64,000 bases of DNA. It comes from DATLFA01 sp039934635 (GTDB lineage: Bacteria; Actinomycetota; Acidimicrobiia; Acidimicrobiales; WLNW01). The translations under genes and the position numbers were made by a program. Where the stretch lies: assembly GCA_039934635.1 (NCBI GenBank), contig JBDTLT010000004.1:1-64000 (forward strand). The letters are read 5' to 3'. The notes beneath the pieces are model-generated. The model ran no database searches. It was not told the DNA's origin and was given only the letters and a program-made list of their open reading frames with translations. Shown piece after piece: positions 28,913 through 37,549 of this stretch. Position 1 is the stretch's first letter, and the number at the start of each line of letters is the position of its first letter.

Positions 28913-30192
28913 GCGGCGATGGCGAAGTCGAGTTCGGTCTCGACGAAGAGGTCGCACTCGTTCGTCGAGCGGTGGCACGCGGGCTGTTGACCAAGGCGCT
29001 CGAGCGCTCGATCGAAGTCGCCCGCGACGACGATGACGAAGCACCGCCCGCGGCGTTGCGTCCGCTGCTCAAATTTCGCAAATTGCCGAAGGCCGCGCTC
29101 GATTCTGTCGCGATCGCCGTGCACGGTGATGCCGCATTTCGCCAACGCGTCGCCGAGGTAGTCGACGAACGCGACGTCGGGCGCGCTGCGGTGTTGTGGT
29201 TGCTGCAGGCACCCGAATGGCGTGAGCAGTTGGCGGCATATCTCGAAGACGACCCGATGCCGGCAACCGGGCAAGACACCAAAGCGCTGCAACGCAAGTT
29301 GAGCGGCGCCGAGCGCGCGGCGCAGCGGGCAACCGAACAAGCGGCGGCGCTCGAAGGCGAACTCGTCCGTCAAACCGAGCGGGTCGACGCCGTGCGCGGC
29401 GACTTGCGGGCGATGCAGCGCGAGCGCGACGCCATCCGCAAAGAAGCGGCTACGTTGCGCGCCGAGCTCGAAGAAGTGCGCGCCGCGCAGGCGAAGCTCG
29501 AACACACGATGACAAGACGCGACGACGATCGCCGTCGTCTTCGTGACCGAGTTCGCGAACTCGAAGAGAAGGCACTCGGTCCGGTCAACGCGCGCGAGAA
29601 CCGTGAGTTGCAGCGGCTCGCGCGCGCGGTTGCGGCGTCGGCGCGCGCGGCGGCGGCCGATGCCGACGCACTCGATCGCGAACTCGGAGAGCGCCTCGGC
29701 CGTGAGCCGAAGCCCGCGGCCGCGACCGGTCGACTGGCGCGACGGCGACCGGCGCGCATGCCCAGTGGCATCGTCGACGATTCGGTAGCGGGGGCAGAGC
29801 ACTTGGTGACGCGCCCTGGCGCGGTGTTGCTCGTCGACGGCTACAACGCGACGTTGTCGTCATGGCCCGAGCTGACCCTCGAGCAGCAGCGCGATCGGCT
29901 GCTCGCATTGATGAACGATCTGACGGCTCGCGTCATCGGTCTCGAGGCGTACTTGATCTTCGACGGAGAGGATCACGTGATCACACCGGGGCGCCGCCGG
30001 CGCAGCGTCGTGCACGTACGGTTTTCGCCGACCGATGTCGAGGCCGACGATGTCGTGCTGGCGATGGTCGACGAGCTACCGATCGATCGTGTCGTGATCG
30101 TGGCGTCGAACGATCGCCGCGTGCGTGACGCGGCCCGTGTGGGTGGCGCCAATGTGATCTCGGTGCAGCAACTGCTCGCACTCGTACGCTGA
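28861..30192 (+). CDS. NYN-domain (PIN-like) ribonuclease with a long coiled coil
   Basis: About 443 residues. The first ~130 residues are helical (LTKALERSIEVARDDDDEAPP). Residues ~150-280 are a continuous coiled coil (KLSGAERAAQRATEQAAALE onward). The last ~150 residues are an NYN domain with VLLVDGYNATL, LIFDGED and VIVASNDRRVRDAA, giving the acidic pocket of PIN-like RNases; related to YacP/Rae1. It probably cuts RNA. The start is uncertain: GTG 28861 lies inside the zinc-ribbon gene, and CTG 28909, which overlaps that gene's stop (CTGA) after a GAGGTGG, is an attractive non-standard alternative. Confidence 0.85.
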   Translation: MRYRCVGHRGDRRGGGLSGDGEVEFGLDEEVALVRRAVARGLLTKALERSIEVARDDDDEAPPAALRPLLKFRKLPKAALDSVAIAVHGDAAFRQRVAEVVDERDVGRAAVLWLLQAPEWREQLAAYLEDDPMPATGQDTKALQRKLSGAERAAQRATEQAAALEGELVRQTERVDAVRGDLRAMQRERDAIRKEAATLRAELEEVRAAQAKLEHTMTRRDDDRRRLRDRVRELEEKALGPVNARENRELQRLARAVAASARAAAADADALDRELGERLGREPKPAAATGRLARRRPARMPSGIVDDSVAGAEHLVTRPGAVLLVDGYNATLSSWPELTLEQQRDRLLALMNDLTARVIGLEAYLIFDGEDHVITPGRRRRSVVHVRFSPTDVEADDVVLAMVDELPIDRVVIVASNDRRVRDAARVGGANVISVQQLLALVR

Positions 30193-30223
30193 GCCTGTCA
30201 CACCCCCTGTTTAAGGTGTTCGC

Positions 30224-30415
30224 ATGGTCATCGATTGCGACACTTGCGCCATGCACGACACCGACACCTGCGCCGATTGCGTCGTCTCGTTCGTCGTCTC
30301 TGCCGATCCCGGAGCGGCGCTGGTCGTCGATCTGGCCGAGATGCGGGCGATTCGGCTCCTTGGTGAGGCCGGGCTGGTTCCGCGCCTTCGTCACCGTGCC
30401 ACGATGGGGAGGTGA
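30224..30415 (+). CDS. Small cysteine-rich protein upstream of queG
   Basis: A 63-residue protein with four Cys in CDTCAMHDTDTCADC (residues 5-19) and a C-terminal basic helix. The Cys spacing suggests a small metal or zinc site. Its GTG-overlapping stop (GTGA) joins it to queG, so the two are translated together. I do not recognise a characterised family; the position and overlap argue for a real gene. Confidence 0.65.
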   Translation: MVIDCDTCAMHDTDTCADCVVSFVVSADPGAALVVDLAEMRAIRLLGEAGLVPRLRHRATMGR

Positions 30416-31596
30416 GCCACGACCTGCACCACGATCTGCAGCACGATCACCATCTAGGTGCGGCCGGACCGTTGCTGCCGCGTCACTACGTCGACGAGCT
30501 CATCGCCGTAGCGCGCGCCGGTGGGCTCGACGCGGTGGGCGTCTGCGGCGCCACTCCGTTCGTCGATGCGCGCCGGGCACTCGAGGCACGCAAGGCGCGG
30601 GGTTACGACGGCGGCATGCAGTTCACGTACCGCAACCCCGAGCGCTCGACCGACCCGTCGCTCACGGTGCGCGGCGCACAGTCGTTGATCGTGGGCGCGC
30701 TGTTCTACCGGCGCGAGCCGCCGCAGCAACCGGTGGCGTCCGACGGCCCGTCGATGCGCGTGGCGTCGTTTGCGTGGCGCGGCTACTACGACATGATCCG
30801 CTCGGCGTTCGCGCCCGTGGTCGATCGACTGCGCCATGACGGCCATCGCGCTATCGTCGCCGCCGACGAAAACTGTCTCGTCGACCGCGCCGCGGCCGTG
30901 CGCGCCGGGCTGGGGTGGTACGGCAAGAACGCCAACGTGTTGTTGCCCGGTGCGGGCAGCTGGTTCGTGTTCGGTTCCGTGATCACTGATGCGCGGCTCG
31001 TTGCCGACGATCCTGCGCCGGTTGCCGACGGTTGTGGTGGGTGCCGGCGGTGTATCGACGCGTGCCCGACTGCGGCGATCGTCGCACCGGGTGTGGTCGA
31101 CGCCCGTCGCTGCCTCGCGTGGCACGTCCAGGCACCGGGTGTGTTCCCGTCCGAATATCGCATCGCACTGGCCGACCGCTTTTACGGATGCGACGACTGC
31201 CAAGAGGTGTGTCCGCCCAATCGTCGCGCCGACTATTCGGTGGCGCCGGCCGAAGCCGAGTCGGTGGCCTACGCATTGGCGCTCGACGTGCTCGGTGCAT
31301 CCGATGACGAGCTCGCGGCCCGCTTCGACAGCTGGTACATCCACGACCGCGACGTCAATACGTTGCGCCGCAACGCATTGATCATCCTCGGCAACGCGAT
31401 GGCCGACGATGCCGCGCAGCGCACGCCCCGAGCAAGAGATGCGCTGCAGCGGTATCTGGTACACCAACGGGCGCTGTTGCGCGCGCACGCCGTGTGGGCG
31501 GCGCGGCGCGGCGAGTGCCACGACTTGTTGGCGTTGGTGCGCGACGATACCGATCCCTTGGTACGCGCTGAGCTCTACGCGAGCACCCTCTCGTGA
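30412..31596 (+). CDS. queG: Epoxyqueuosine reductase
   Basis: A 394-residue cobalamin- and iron-sulfur-dependent enzyme that reduces epoxyqueuosine to queuosine in tRNA. Two 4Fe-4S motifs are seen: CGGCRRCIDACP (residues ~204-215) and CDDCQEVCP (~261-269), plus the C-terminal HEAT-like repeats (RRNALIILGNAM). The N terminus begins SHDLHHDLQHDHH, an unusual His-rich run of ~12 residues that may bind metal or be a start misread. No other queuosine gene is in the window, so tRNA queuine would be salvaged or made elsewhere. Confidence 0.93.
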   Translation: MSHDLHHDLQHDHHLGAAGPLLPRHYVDELIAVARAGGLDAVGVCGATPFVDARRALEARKARGYDGGMQFTYRNPERSTDPSLTVRGAQSLIVGALFYRREPPQQPVASDGPSMRVASFAWRGYYDMIRSAFAPVVDRLRHDGHRAIVAADENCLVDRAAAVRAGLGWYGKNANVLLPGAGSWFVFGSVITDARLVADDPAPVADGCGGCRRCIDACPTAAIVAPGVVDARRCLAWHVQAPGVFPSEYRIALADRFYGCDDCQEVCPPNRRADYSVAPAEAESVAYALALDVLGASDDELAARFDSWYIHDRDVNTLRRNALIILGNAMADDAAQRTPRARDALQRYLVHQRALLRAHAVWAARRGECHDLLALVRDDTDPLVRAELYASTLS

Positions 31597-31621
31597 CACG
31601 GCCCGGCGAATCGGCGCGGCA

Positions 31622-32746
31622 ATGACGCGACATCTTTTGGTCACCAACGACTTCCCGCCGAAGATCGGCGGCATCCAGTCGTATCTCTGGGAGCTGTGGC
31701 GACGGCTGCCGGCCGATTCGTTCGTGGTCTACTGCACGCCCCATCGGGGGGCGGCCGAGTTCGATCGCGCGCAACCGTTTCGCATCATCCGTTCGCCCGA
31801 GCCGGTGCTCTTGCCGTACCCATGGCTGGCGCGCCGCATCGACAAGCTGGCCGACGAGCTCGATGCGTCGCTCGTCATGCTCGACCCCGCCGTGCCCCTC
31901 GGTGCGATCGGTCCGCACTTGCGGCATCCCTACGGCGTCGTGTTGCACGGCGCCGAGGTCACGGTGCCAGCGCGCCTACCCGCCCTGCGCCAAGTGTTGG
32001 GACATGTGTTGCGCGGCGCCCGCATCGTGGTGGCGGCCGGCTCCTATCCCGCCGACGAAGCAACCCGCGTTGCCGGCGCGGCGTTGCCGGTGGTGGTCGT
32101 CCCGCCGGGCGTCGATGTCGACCGCTTTCGCCCACTGACCCACGACGAGATCGACGACGCCCGTCTCGATCTCGGGCTCCCCGTCGGGCGACCGCTGGTA
32201 CTCGCGGTGAGCCGTCTCGTGCCCCGCAAGGGCTTCGACACCATGTTGCGAGCGGCAGCGCGGGCGCGGGCGTCGGTGCCCGACATTGCCGTGGCCATCG
32301 CCGGCGCGGGACGAGACCGCGCCCGCCTCGAGCGGATGGCGACCGAGCTCGACGTGCCGGCGGTCTTCCTCGGCCGGGTTCCCGACGCCGCGCTGCCTTT
32401 GCTCTACGGCTGCGCCGACGTGTTCGCCATGTTGTGCCGCGTGCGCTGGGGCGGGCTCGAGCAAGAGGGTTTCGGCATCGTCTTCGTCGAGGCCGCGGCC
32501 TCCGGGGTCGTGCAACTCGCCGGCGCCAGCGGCGGTGCGGCAGAGGCAGTCGAGGCCGGGCGCACCGGCTTCGTCATCGATCCGCCGACCGACGTGCGAC
32601 AGGTGTCGGCGGCACTGGTCGAACTCTTGCTCGACCCGACGTTGCGCGAACGCATGGGCGCAGCCGCCCGAGCGCGGGCGGTGCGCGAATTCCGCTACGA
32701 CGTTTTGACCGAGCGCCTCGCCGCAGCATTGGATGCGGTCGTATGA
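31622..32746 (+). CDS. PimB-like mannosyltransferase (GT4)
   Basis: A 374-residue GT-B enzyme beginning MTRHLLVTNDFPPKIGGIQS, the same opening as PimB', which adds the second mannose of phosphatidylinositol mannosides. The donor domain has VSRLVPRKGFDTMLRAA and the EQEGFGIVFVEAAA segment with the conserved Glu. GDP-mannose is the likely donor. Its neighbours, a membrane protein and an SRPBCC protein, resemble the mycobacterial PimB' neighbourhood. The ATG sits 26 nt after queG. Whether this organism makes PIMs is not shown by the sequence. Confidence 0.85.
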   Translation: MTRHLLVTNDFPPKIGGIQSYLWELWRRLPADSFVVYCTPHRGAAEFDRAQPFRIIRSPEPVLLPYPWLARRIDKLADELDASLVMLDPAVPLGAIGPHLRHPYGVVLHGAEVTVPARLPALRQVLGHVLRGARIVVAAGSYPADEATRVAGAALPVVVVPPGVDVDRFRPLTHDEIDDARLDLGLPVGRPLVLAVSRLVPRKGFDTMLRAAARARASVPDIAVAIAGAGRDRARLERMATELDVPAVFLGRVPDAALPLLYGCADVFAMLCRVRWGGLEQEGFGIVFVEAAASGVVQLAGASGGAAEAVEAGRTGFVIDPPTDVRQVSAALVELLLDPTLRERMGAAARARAVREFRYDVLTERLAAALDAVV

Positions 32747-33258
32747 GCTTCTTCGTACCGACGGGTGTCGCGGGCCGGCGCATTCTCTCCTTCGCGTGGC
32801 AGGCGACCGCGGTGTTCTCGCTGACGGCAATCCTCACGGCGATCTGGCCGACGACGTTGCTCCGCGTCGTCGCCGTGACAATCGCGCTGGCGCTCTTCGG
32901 TTTGGGCATGCTCCTCTTCCTCGTCGCCTATCTGCGTTCGATCGCGCGCAGCCGTTTCGAAGTGATTTCCGTGGCCGGCATCTACCTGATGATGGGCGGC
33001 GTGGCGCCGCTGCCGGTGCGCCGCTCGCTCTACTCCGCGCTTGCCGTGCAGATCGTGGTCGCCTTGGCCACCGCGTCGGTGCGGCCCTACACGTCGCTGG
33101 CCTTCGGTGTGCTCGTGCCGCTCTTCGGTCTTGCACTGTGCGGCCTGTGGAGCTCGGTGGGGGGCACATTCCCGCCAAAGACCGGCGGCCCGGCCGAGGT
33201 CGTCGCCGCCGAAACCGCGCCCGCGCCCGTCGACCTCGAGGACGAAGAACCAGGTTGA
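32743..33258 (+). CDS. Membrane protein of unknown function
   Basis: A 171-residue protein with four predicted membrane helices (about residues 20-38, 42-66, 78-85/95-112 and 125-143) and an acidic tail. No family is recognised. The ATG overlaps the PimB-like stop, so it is translationally coupled to it and may serve in the same lipid-glycan pathway. Confidence 0.8.
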   Translation: MSFFVPTGVAGRRILSFAWQATAVFSLTAILTAIWPTTLLRVVAVTIALALFGLGMLLFLVAYLRSIARSRFEVISVAGIYLMMGGVAPLPVRRSLYSALAVQIVVALATASVRPYTSLAFGVLVPLFGLALCGLWSSVGGTFPPKTGGPAEVVAAETAPAPVDLEDEEPG

Positions 33259-33335
33259 CGGGGCTGCCGGTCTTCGGCGGGCCAATGAATAGGGCGGGGA
33301 TTTTCCGGCGCGAGCTGTACTAGCCTCGGAGTTCG

Positions 33336-33791
33336 ATGTCGGATCAAGCAACACAGCGCGCCATCATTCACGCCAGCCCCGAGCGTTGTTTCGACGTTGC
33401 CGTCGACTTCGAGCGCTATCCGGCGTGGGCGAGCGACATCAAGTCGGCGACGGTGTTGACCCGTACCGACGAGGGTCGCGGTGGTGAGGTCGAGTTCCGT
33501 GCGGCGGCGATGGGTCGCAGCACGCTCTACGCGCTGCGCTACAACTACGGCTCCAACCCGCTGCGGGTGTCGTGGCGGTTGATGCGCGGCGACCTGATGA
33601 CCCGACTCGACGGCGAATACGAGTTCGCGGCGATTCCTGACGATCCCAACAGCACGCAAGTGACCTACTACTTGTCGGTCGATCTTGTCGTGCCGCTCCC
33701 CGGTTTCGTCAAACGGCGGGCCGAGGCCCGCATCATGCACACCGCGCTCGACGAATTGAAGACCGCCGTCGAGGCGCGTGCCGGTGTCTAG
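33336..33791 (+). CDS. SRPBCC (START/polyketide-cyclase-like) protein
   Basis: A 151-residue helix-grip protein with the family's opening IIHASPERCFDVAVDFERYPAWASD, a strand-rich middle, and a long C-terminal helix (RRAEARIMHTALDELKTAVE). Such proteins bind lipids or hydrophobic ligands in a deep cavity. A similar gene lies near PimB' in mycobacteria. The ligand is unknown. Confidence 0.88.
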   Translation: MSDQATQRAIIHASPERCFDVAVDFERYPAWASDIKSATVLTRTDEGRGGEVEFRAAAMGRSTLYALRYNYGSNPLRVSWRLMRGDLMTRLDGEYEFAAIPDDPNSTQVTYYLSVDLVVPLPGFVKRRAEARIMHTALDELKTAVEARAGV

Positions 33792-33835
33792 AGGGCGCGC
33801 CGTCGCGGCGCGGCCGCGCCGGTTCGGAGCGATGC

Positions 33836-34276
33836 GTGTCGGCTGACGCGGAACGCGATCCGGTCGAATGGGCACAACACTCGGCATTGGTCGCGATCAG
33901 CGTGTTCCGCACGGTCCTCGATCTCGCCGAGGCGGCGGTCGCCGACCGGGAGCGACTCGAACGCCTGGCGACCACGGGACGATCGTTCGCCGAATCCTGG
34001 ATCGGTGACGCCACCCGGCTCGCCAGCACCATGGCGGCCGGCTTCGGGTTCGACAGCGCCGCCGCACCGGCGGCTTCGCCGGCGCCAGCCGCAAGGGCGG
34101 AGCCGCCCGGCGAGCGGCCGCCGAGCCCGTCGCCCGGGTCCCGCGCCGGCGGCCCCCCCGTCGCCAAGCGGCCGGCCAAACGAGCCGCGCCAAAGTCACG
34201 GGCGACGCCGGTCAAGAAGAAGGCGGCCACGACCCGAAAGACGGCTTCAACCAGGCCGAAGCCGCGCAAGAAATAG
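33836..34276 (+). CDS. Protein with a lysine/arginine-rich, histone-like tail
   Basis: A 146-residue protein. Residues 1-75 are helical (VEWAQHSALVAISVFRTVLD). The rest is Ala/Pro-rich and then strongly basic, with KKKAATTRKTASTRPKPRKK at the very end. The tail resembles the basic tails of actinobacterial HupB and H1-like proteins that bind DNA or RNA. The N-terminal domain is not recognised. GTG 33836 is the start; the preceding ATG is out of frame. Confidence 0.6.
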   Translation: MSADAERDPVEWAQHSALVAISVFRTVLDLAEAAVADRERLERLATTGRSFAESWIGDATRLASTMAAGFGFDSAAAPAASPAPAARAEPPGERPPSPSPGSRAGGPPVAKRPAKRAAPKSRATPVKKKAATTRKTASTRPKPRKK

Positions 34277-34339
34277 GGCACGCAGTTCGGGGGCAACCCC
34301 TTTATTTCCGCGTGCAGAACGCCGATGGTACGGCCAGCC

Positions 34340-36499
34340 ATGCGTCTCGTCAGCCTCTGCCTCGTCGAGGATCCGAACTCGACCCTCACCTTCCACCCCC
34401 GCCTGACGGTGGTGTTCGGCTTGACGCCCGAAGCCCGGTCGTTCCTGGCCGAAGCGCTGTCGCTGATGGTCAACGGGCAGAGCGCCGGAGTCTTCGCGCA
34501 GGTCGACATGGACGGCACGTTGATCGATGTCGGACCCGGTTACCGCCGTGTGCCCGCGCCGATCCAAGTGGTGAACTCGGTCATCCGTGCGCAGGATCTG
34601 CTCGAGCCGCGTATGGGCGTGACCGCGGGCAAGAGCGACGCGCCGCCGAGCGCGGTCGACCTGCCCGACCAACTCGTCAAGGCCAAGCGTCAGCATCAGG
34701 CCGCGGTCGCATCGCTGCACGCGCTCAACGATTCGATCCAACGCGTACGCGCTGATGAGATTGCCGCAGTCGAAGCGCGCAAGTCGATCGTGGCCGCGCT
34801 CGAGCAGGCGCGTGCCGCGGCTGATCCGGGATGCGTTGCCGCGTTGCGCGGAGCGTTCGATCTCGCCCGCCAAGTGGAGCTCGATCTCGGGGCCGATTTC
34901 GGAGTGGTGCGCGCGGACACGATCGACACGGTGAAGAGTCGCATCGAGATACTCGAAGTGCATCTTGCGAACGCGCACGAATCGTTGGCGAGCCTGCCGT
35001 ATCTGCCGAGCGCCGGCGTAGTCAGCGCGCTCGAAGACGCGTTGCAGACCGTGCGGCCCGGGCCTGTCGCATCGCGCCGAGCGATCGACTTGGCCGACCA
35101 GTGGGTCAAACTACGCGAGCAACTCGCGGAGATCGAAGAGCGATACGCGACCGGCGACGGCAGCGTGAGCGCGATCAGCGATCGCCTCGATGCCGCGCGC
35201 CACGAACTCGTCGTGGCCGAGGTGGGCAGCAAGCCGCGGACGCTCACCGACGACGACATTCGCGAATTGGAGACCACGCACGAGGCATTGCTCGAGGCGG
35301 AACGCAAGGCCACCGGTCGCCTCGGCGGCAACCGTGCGAAACGTCAACTCGAGATCGCGATCGAGAACCAGCAAGCGGTGCTCGATCGACTGGGGTTCCC
35401 AACGTGGTCGTCCTTTGTCATGGGCGATCGGATGCTCGATTCGACCAAGGACGCGAAGCTGCGGGTGCATCAACTGCAAGCCGAAGTTGCGCGGCTCGAA
35501 CGACAGTGGGCGGCGGTGTCCTCGGTACTCGACGCCGATGCCGAGTTCGTGGCGACGCTCGATCAGATCGACATCGTGTACGCCGAAGCCCGCAGCCTCG
35601 TCGGCGATGTCGACGATCTCGAGATGGCGCTGCGCAACCTTCGCGTCGACCCGACACGGTCGACGGCGACCGCCGCGGACGCGCACAAGCGGCTCGTGGC
35701 GGAACTCGCCGCGGTGGGGATCGAGTACGACGACGGGGCCCAGCTCGAAGAGATGTGCGGATATGCCGAGCAGTGGATTGCCGACGCGCACGCGGTCGAC
35801 GCGCATCGACAAGAGCTCGAGCGCGACATCGAAGAGGCCGAGGTCGAGATGGCCGAAGCGCGCGCGACCTTCGATCGCATCGAAACCCTCGGCCCGCACG
35901 ACGACTCACGCTTGTCCGGCAATGCACGCGTGCGGTCCGCTCGATCGGCCATCGCCGAAGCAGTGGCACGGGTCGCCCGCCATCGCGCCGCGCTCGGTGA
36001 GATCACTCGTCTGCTGGTCGTCTCGACCGCGGCGGCTGCGAGCGAGCGTAGAACGTCCGCCGAACACGCGGCCAAGCTCGAACTGCTCGATCTCGCAACG
36101 ACGATGGAGCGAGCCGCGCTGGCGCGAGTGTCGCGCGTCGAAGCTGCGATGCGCGACGAGTCGCCCATCGTCAGCAGCAGCCGTCAATCAATGGGTGGCG
36201 CGCACGATGAGTCGACGGTGCTGGGGGAGTACATCGAAAGGCGTGCGTTCGCATCGTTGCCCCACTCGTTGGCCGGACCCTTGCCCTTGTTGCTCGACGA
36301 CTGCTTCGCCGGCATGAACAGCGACATCAGGGTGTCGTTGCTGCATCGCGTGAATCGCACGGCCGAACGTACGCAGTTGCTCTACCTGACCAGTGAGGCC
36401 GACATCGCCGACTGGGTGGCGCTGAACCTTTCGCCGAACGCGATGGTGGTCACCGGCACGGGTTTCTTCAGCCCTTCGGGTGCTGCCTTCACGCAATAG
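34340..36499 (+). CDS. SMC/RecF-like coiled-coil protein without a Walker A motif
   Basis: A 719-residue protein. The first ~60 residues mimic the start of RecF/Rad50-type ATPases (MRLVSLCLVEDPNS, LTVVFGLTPEARSFLAEAL), but the Walker A GxxGxGKS/T is missing. Long coiled coils fill residues ~110-600. The C-terminal part has a Walker-B-like LPLLLDDCFAG followed by LLYLTSEADIADW, as in SMC-type C-terminal lobes. It may be a structural relative that lost ATP binding, or may bind a partner ATPase. The start is ATG 34340; an ATG five codons upstream is possible. No replication or repair gene is adjacent. Confidence 0.75.
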   Translation: MRLVSLCLVEDPNSTLTFHPRLTVVFGLTPEARSFLAEALSLMVNGQSAGVFAQVDMDGTLIDVGPGYRRVPAPIQVVNSVIRAQDLLEPRMGVTAGKSDAPPSAVDLPDQLVKAKRQHQAAVASLHALNDSIQRVRADEIAAVEARKSIVAALEQARAAADPGCVAALRGAFDLARQVELDLGADFGVVRADTIDTVKSRIEILEVHLANAHESLASLPYLPSAGVVSALEDALQTVRPGPVASRRAIDLADQWVKLREQLAEIEERYATGDGSVSAISDRLDAARHELVVAEVGSKPRTLTDDDIRELETTHEALLEAERKATGRLGGNRAKRQLEIAIENQQAVLDRLGFPTWSSFVMGDRMLDSTKDAKLRVHQLQAEVARLERQWAAVSSVLDADAEFVATLDQIDIVYAEARSLVGDVDDLEMALRNLRVDPTRSTATAADAHKRLVAELAAVGIEYDDGAQLEEMCGYAEQWIADAHAVDAHRQELERDIEEAEVEMAEARATFDRIETLGPHDDSRLSGNARVRSARSAIAEAVARVARHRAALGEITRLLVVSTAAAASERRTSAEHAAKLELLDLATTMERAALARVSRVEAAMRDESPIVSSSRQSMGGAHDESTVLGEYIERRAFASLPHSLAGPLPLLLDDCFAGMNSDIRVSLLHRVNRTAERTQLLYLTSEADIADWVALNLSPNAMVVTGTGFFSPSGAAFTQ

Positions 36500-36523
36500 C
36501 GCGGGCCGCGTAGACTTCCGGAA

Positions 36524-37513
36524 ATGTTGATCGGTGTCGATGTAGGCGGCACCAAGATGCTCGGCCTCGCGGCTTCTGTTGCATCGGTTGCCGCCAGTGC
36601 CGATGGCACCGACATCGGTGTTCTCGGCGAATGCCGCGTACCTACGCCGACAGCGGGTGATGCGCTGGTCGAGTCATTGGTCGCGTTGGTGCGCACGCTC
36701 GAGCACGATTGCAAACAAAGGGTCACCGCATTGGCGGTGGGCATCGCCGGGCTGATCGATCGCCGCGGCGTCGTGCAGTATTCGCCGCATCTCGCCGACG
36801 TGGTGCAGTTGCCCCTCGCCGAGCGGTTGAGCGACGCGCTGCGGTGCCCGGTCGTGGTGGAGAACGACCTGACGACGGCGACGTTGGCCGAAGCACGGCT
36901 GGGGGCCGGGCGCGGCAGCCGTGACCTCGTCATGGTCGGCCTCGGCACCGGTATCGGTACCAAGTTCATGATCGACGGCGCCCTCGTCCGGGGCGCCAAT
37001 GGGTTCGCCGGCGAAGCAGGGCACATGACCGTTGACCGCGGCGGCGCGCGGCACGTGACGGGTCTCGCGGGTGCGTGGGAGATGTACGGGTCGGGCACCG
37101 GGCTCGGGGTGCTGGCCCGGCAGGCCGCACTCGACGGCACGGCGCCGTCGTTGGTGGCGCTGGCCGGCAGCGCCGAGGCCGTCACCGGCGAAACGGTGTC
37201 GACCGCGATCGGTACCGGCGACGTCGCGGCGCTGAAGGTGCTCGATGCGTATGCGGAGCAGGTCGCGATCGGCGTGGCCAACCTGATCATGGTGCTCGAC
37301 CCGCAGCGTGTGATCCTCGGTGGCGGTGTCAGCGAGTTGGGCGAACCGCTGCGGTCGCGTGTCGAAGCCGCGGCGCAGCGCCGTGTCGTGGGCGCGGCCT
37401 ACCGTCCCGCGGTGCCGGTGGTCTTGGCCGAACTCGGCGAACGGGCCGGTGCGTTGGGTGCGGTGCTGGCGGCGCAGGGCGCGGCAGGACGTGTCGAGAA
37501 CCCGACAATTTGA
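36524..37513 (+). CDS. ROK-family protein lacking the zinc-binding cysteines
   Basis: A 329-residue sugar-kinase-fold protein. The phosphate motif DVGGTKMLG is at residues 5-13, ENDLTTATLAEA carries the catalytic Asp, and GLGTGIGTKFMIDG the adenosine loop. GEAGHMTVD precedes the place where ROK kinases have the CxCGxxGCxE zinc motif; here it reads RHVTGLAGAWE, with no Cys. The second ROK protein in the window (from 56756) keeps it. It may be an active glucokinase with a zinc-free loop. Confidence in the family is high, in the substrate low. Confidence 0.85.
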   Translation: MLIGVDVGGTKMLGLAASVASVAASADGTDIGVLGECRVPTPTAGDALVESLVALVRTLEHDCKQRVTALAVGIAGLIDRRGVVQYSPHLADVVQLPLAERLSDALRCPVVVENDLTTATLAEARLGAGRGSRDLVMVGLGTGIGTKFMIDGALVRGANGFAGEAGHMTVDRGGARHVTGLAGAWEMYGSGTGLGVLARQAALDGTAPSLVALAGSAEAVTGETVSTAIGTGDVAALKVLDAYAEQVAIGVANLIMVLDPQRVILGGGVSELGEPLRSRVEAAAQRRVVGAAYRPAVPVVLAELGERAGALGAVLAAQGAAGRVENPTI

Positions 37514-37549
37514 TCAGGAGCCCCGTCCGGCGCCGATTAGCCTTACGCC

